DNA from: Pantoea vagans
Lineage (GTDB): Bacteria > Pseudomonadota > Gammaproteobacteria > Enterobacterales > Enterobacteriaceae
Direction of reading: 5' to 3'
Assembly (NCBI RefSeq): GCF_001506165.1
Contig: NZ_CP011427.1
Coordinates: forward strand, 1,426,001 to 1,490,000
DNA length: 64,000 bases
Shown here: positions 63,166-64,000 of the stretch, piece by piece
Layout: each line of letters opens with the position of its first letter
Position numbering within the stretch: position 1 is the first letter of the stretch
The notes under the pieces: generated by a model
The model's input: the letters and a program-made list of their open reading frames with translations, nothing else
Told to the model about the DNA's origin: nothing
Database searches by the model: none
Made by a program: the position numbers and the translations under genes

Positions 63166-64000
63166 ACTTTGCCGTCGTTGTCCTCTTCCACCGCCTGATA
63201 GATACGTTGCAGGATGTCAGGAAACGCGGATTGCACCCGACTCCAGCTGGGGATAAATGGCTTCTCGTTAGGACGTTCGATAAAGGACTGTCCGGCATCA
63301 AGGATGGCCTGAGTGAACATTTCAACGGCGGCTTCTTCGATGTGTTGGTCAAACTTGAGGCCATTCATCGTCGCTTCGTGATTATAAATCTCCATCATGT
63401 CCAGCGCATTGCGGTAGTAGGTGGCTTTGAGCACGCGGAACGAGTCACTGGTCAGTGGCACGCCCATGGTCGCTAGCTTGCGCAGCAGCGATTGCACAAT
63501 GTCATTGCTCATCCGTTTCAAACCGCCGGTGCCATCCTCTTCGGCCAGCGGCTGGTGCTTATGATCGTAGTTATCCGCAATCTCAACCTGACAGGTTTGA
63601 CGCGTGGTGTAGTTGCGGTAGATCTCCGATAACACCCCAATCTCCAGCCCCCAGTCACCGGGTATTTTTATGCCATTCAGCACGTGAGTGCGCATAGCAA
63701 ATTCGCCGGAAAGCGGATAGCGGAAGCTGGTGAGATAATCCAGATATTCGGAATGGCCATAAACCTTCTGCAGCGATCGCAACAGCGGGCCGACCAGCAG
63801 GCGGCCGACGCGGCCATTGAGTTTTCCATCTGCCACGCGCGCATAAAACCCTTTGCAAAACTCATACTGGAAAGCGGGGTTGGCAAGCGGATAGAGCAGG
63901 CGGGCGAGCATGCCGCGTTCATAAGTGACGATGTCGCAATCGTGCAGCGCCACGCACTGCGTACGATCGGAGGCCAGCGTATAACCGGTGCAGAACCACA
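63162..64000 (-). CDS. gpgS: Glucosyl-3-phosphoglycerate synthase-like GT81 glycosyltransferase (N-terminal part outside window)
   Basis: The frame stays open to the window edge, so the start lies beyond 64000. The visible 279 residues begin WFCTGYTLASDRTQCVALHDCDIVTYERG, with the DxD nucleotide-sugar/metal motif in HDCDI. GDWGLEIGVLSEIYRN is the signature of the GpgS/MpgS family, and HKHQPLAEEDGTGGL is also typical. The enzyme transfers glucose from an NDP-glucose to 3-phosphoglycerate, first step to the compatible solute glucosylglycerate. A phosphatase gene (YedP/MpgP-like) would be expected nearby outside the window, as in E. coli order. Confidence 0.85.
   Translation of the reverse strand, partial: WFCTGYTLASDRTQCVALHDCDIVTYERGMLARLLYPLANPAFQYEFCKGFYARVADGKLNGRVGRLLVGPLLRSLQKVYGHSEYLDYLTSFRYPLSGEFAMRTHVLNGIKIPGDWGLEIGVLSEIYRNYTTRQTCQVEIADNYDHKHQPLAEEDGTGGLKRMSNDIVQSLLRKLATMGVPLTSDSFRVLKATYYRNALDMMEIYNHEATMNGLKFDQHIEEAAVEMFTQAILDAGQSFIERPNEKPFIPSWSRVQSAFPDILQRIYQAVEEDNDGKV

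Overview
The window reads as chromosome of an enterobacterium (Enterobacterales), most likely Pantoea or a close relative in Erwiniaceae. The reasons are near-E. coli versions of phnF-P, fiu-ybiX, amn, mtfA, yedJ, dcm, vsr, yedI, yodC and dgcQ in partly conserved order, combined with accessory blocks and intergenic palindromes that are not in the E. coli K-12 layout. The species assignment is inference; no rRNA or typing gene is present.

Layout. (1) 1-13909: a catabolic block on the + strand. It holds a two-domain peptide-type ABC ATPase (cut by the window start), an FAD amine/amino-acid oxidase, a tandem GNAT protein, a GhrA-like 2-hydroxyacid dehydrogenase, an M20 amidohydrolase, a class III aminotransferase, an Lrp/AsnC regulator, a second GNAT protein, a HyuA/HyuB hydantoinase-oxoprolinase pair and an SDR. 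It looks like import and breakdown of an acylated or cyclic amino-acid derivative; the substrate is unknown. (2) 14217-16382 (-): a membrane GGDEF-EAL protein. (3) 16694-28088: a complete C-P lyase system, phnFGHIJKLMNP, then a separately promoted phnCDE1E2 transporter. Pho boxes precede both units. (4) 28042-37772: a ribose-type ABC sugar operon with a D-lyxose/D-mannose isomerase, a class II aldolase and a PfkB kinase, bracketed by a hybrid sensor kinase and an OmpR-type response regulator that both point the other way and overlap their convergent neighbours. (5) 38187-41640: a purine permease with a PurR box, a small coiled-coil membrane protein, and AMP nucleosidase (amn). (6) 41986-46998: a five-gene branched-chain-type amino-acid ABC transporter with an NtrC-like site and a sigma-54 promoter upstream. 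(7) 47119-53201: a YeeO-type MATE exporter, a small ORF, the iron-regulated fiu-ybiX pair with a Fur box, tRNA-Asn(GTT) and mtfA. (8) 53474-64000: an ASCH-domain gene, yedJ, a small ribbon-helix-helix protein, a divergent chemoreceptor, dcm and vsr (divergent from each other), yedI, small ORFs, yodC, dgcQ and the 3' part of a glucosyl-3-phosphoglycerate synthase.

The intergenic DNA is rich in palindromic repeats. One composite family (two related 24-bp palindromes in opposite orientation) occurs at four places, twice inside the phn gene set. A 33-bp-period tandem array derived from the same unit lies at 1688-1810. A separate 186-bp highly structured inverted-repeat element lies at 13955-14140.

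Coordinates were read by eye from the sequence. Starts were chosen by Shine-Dalgarno position and remembered homologues; no database search was possible.
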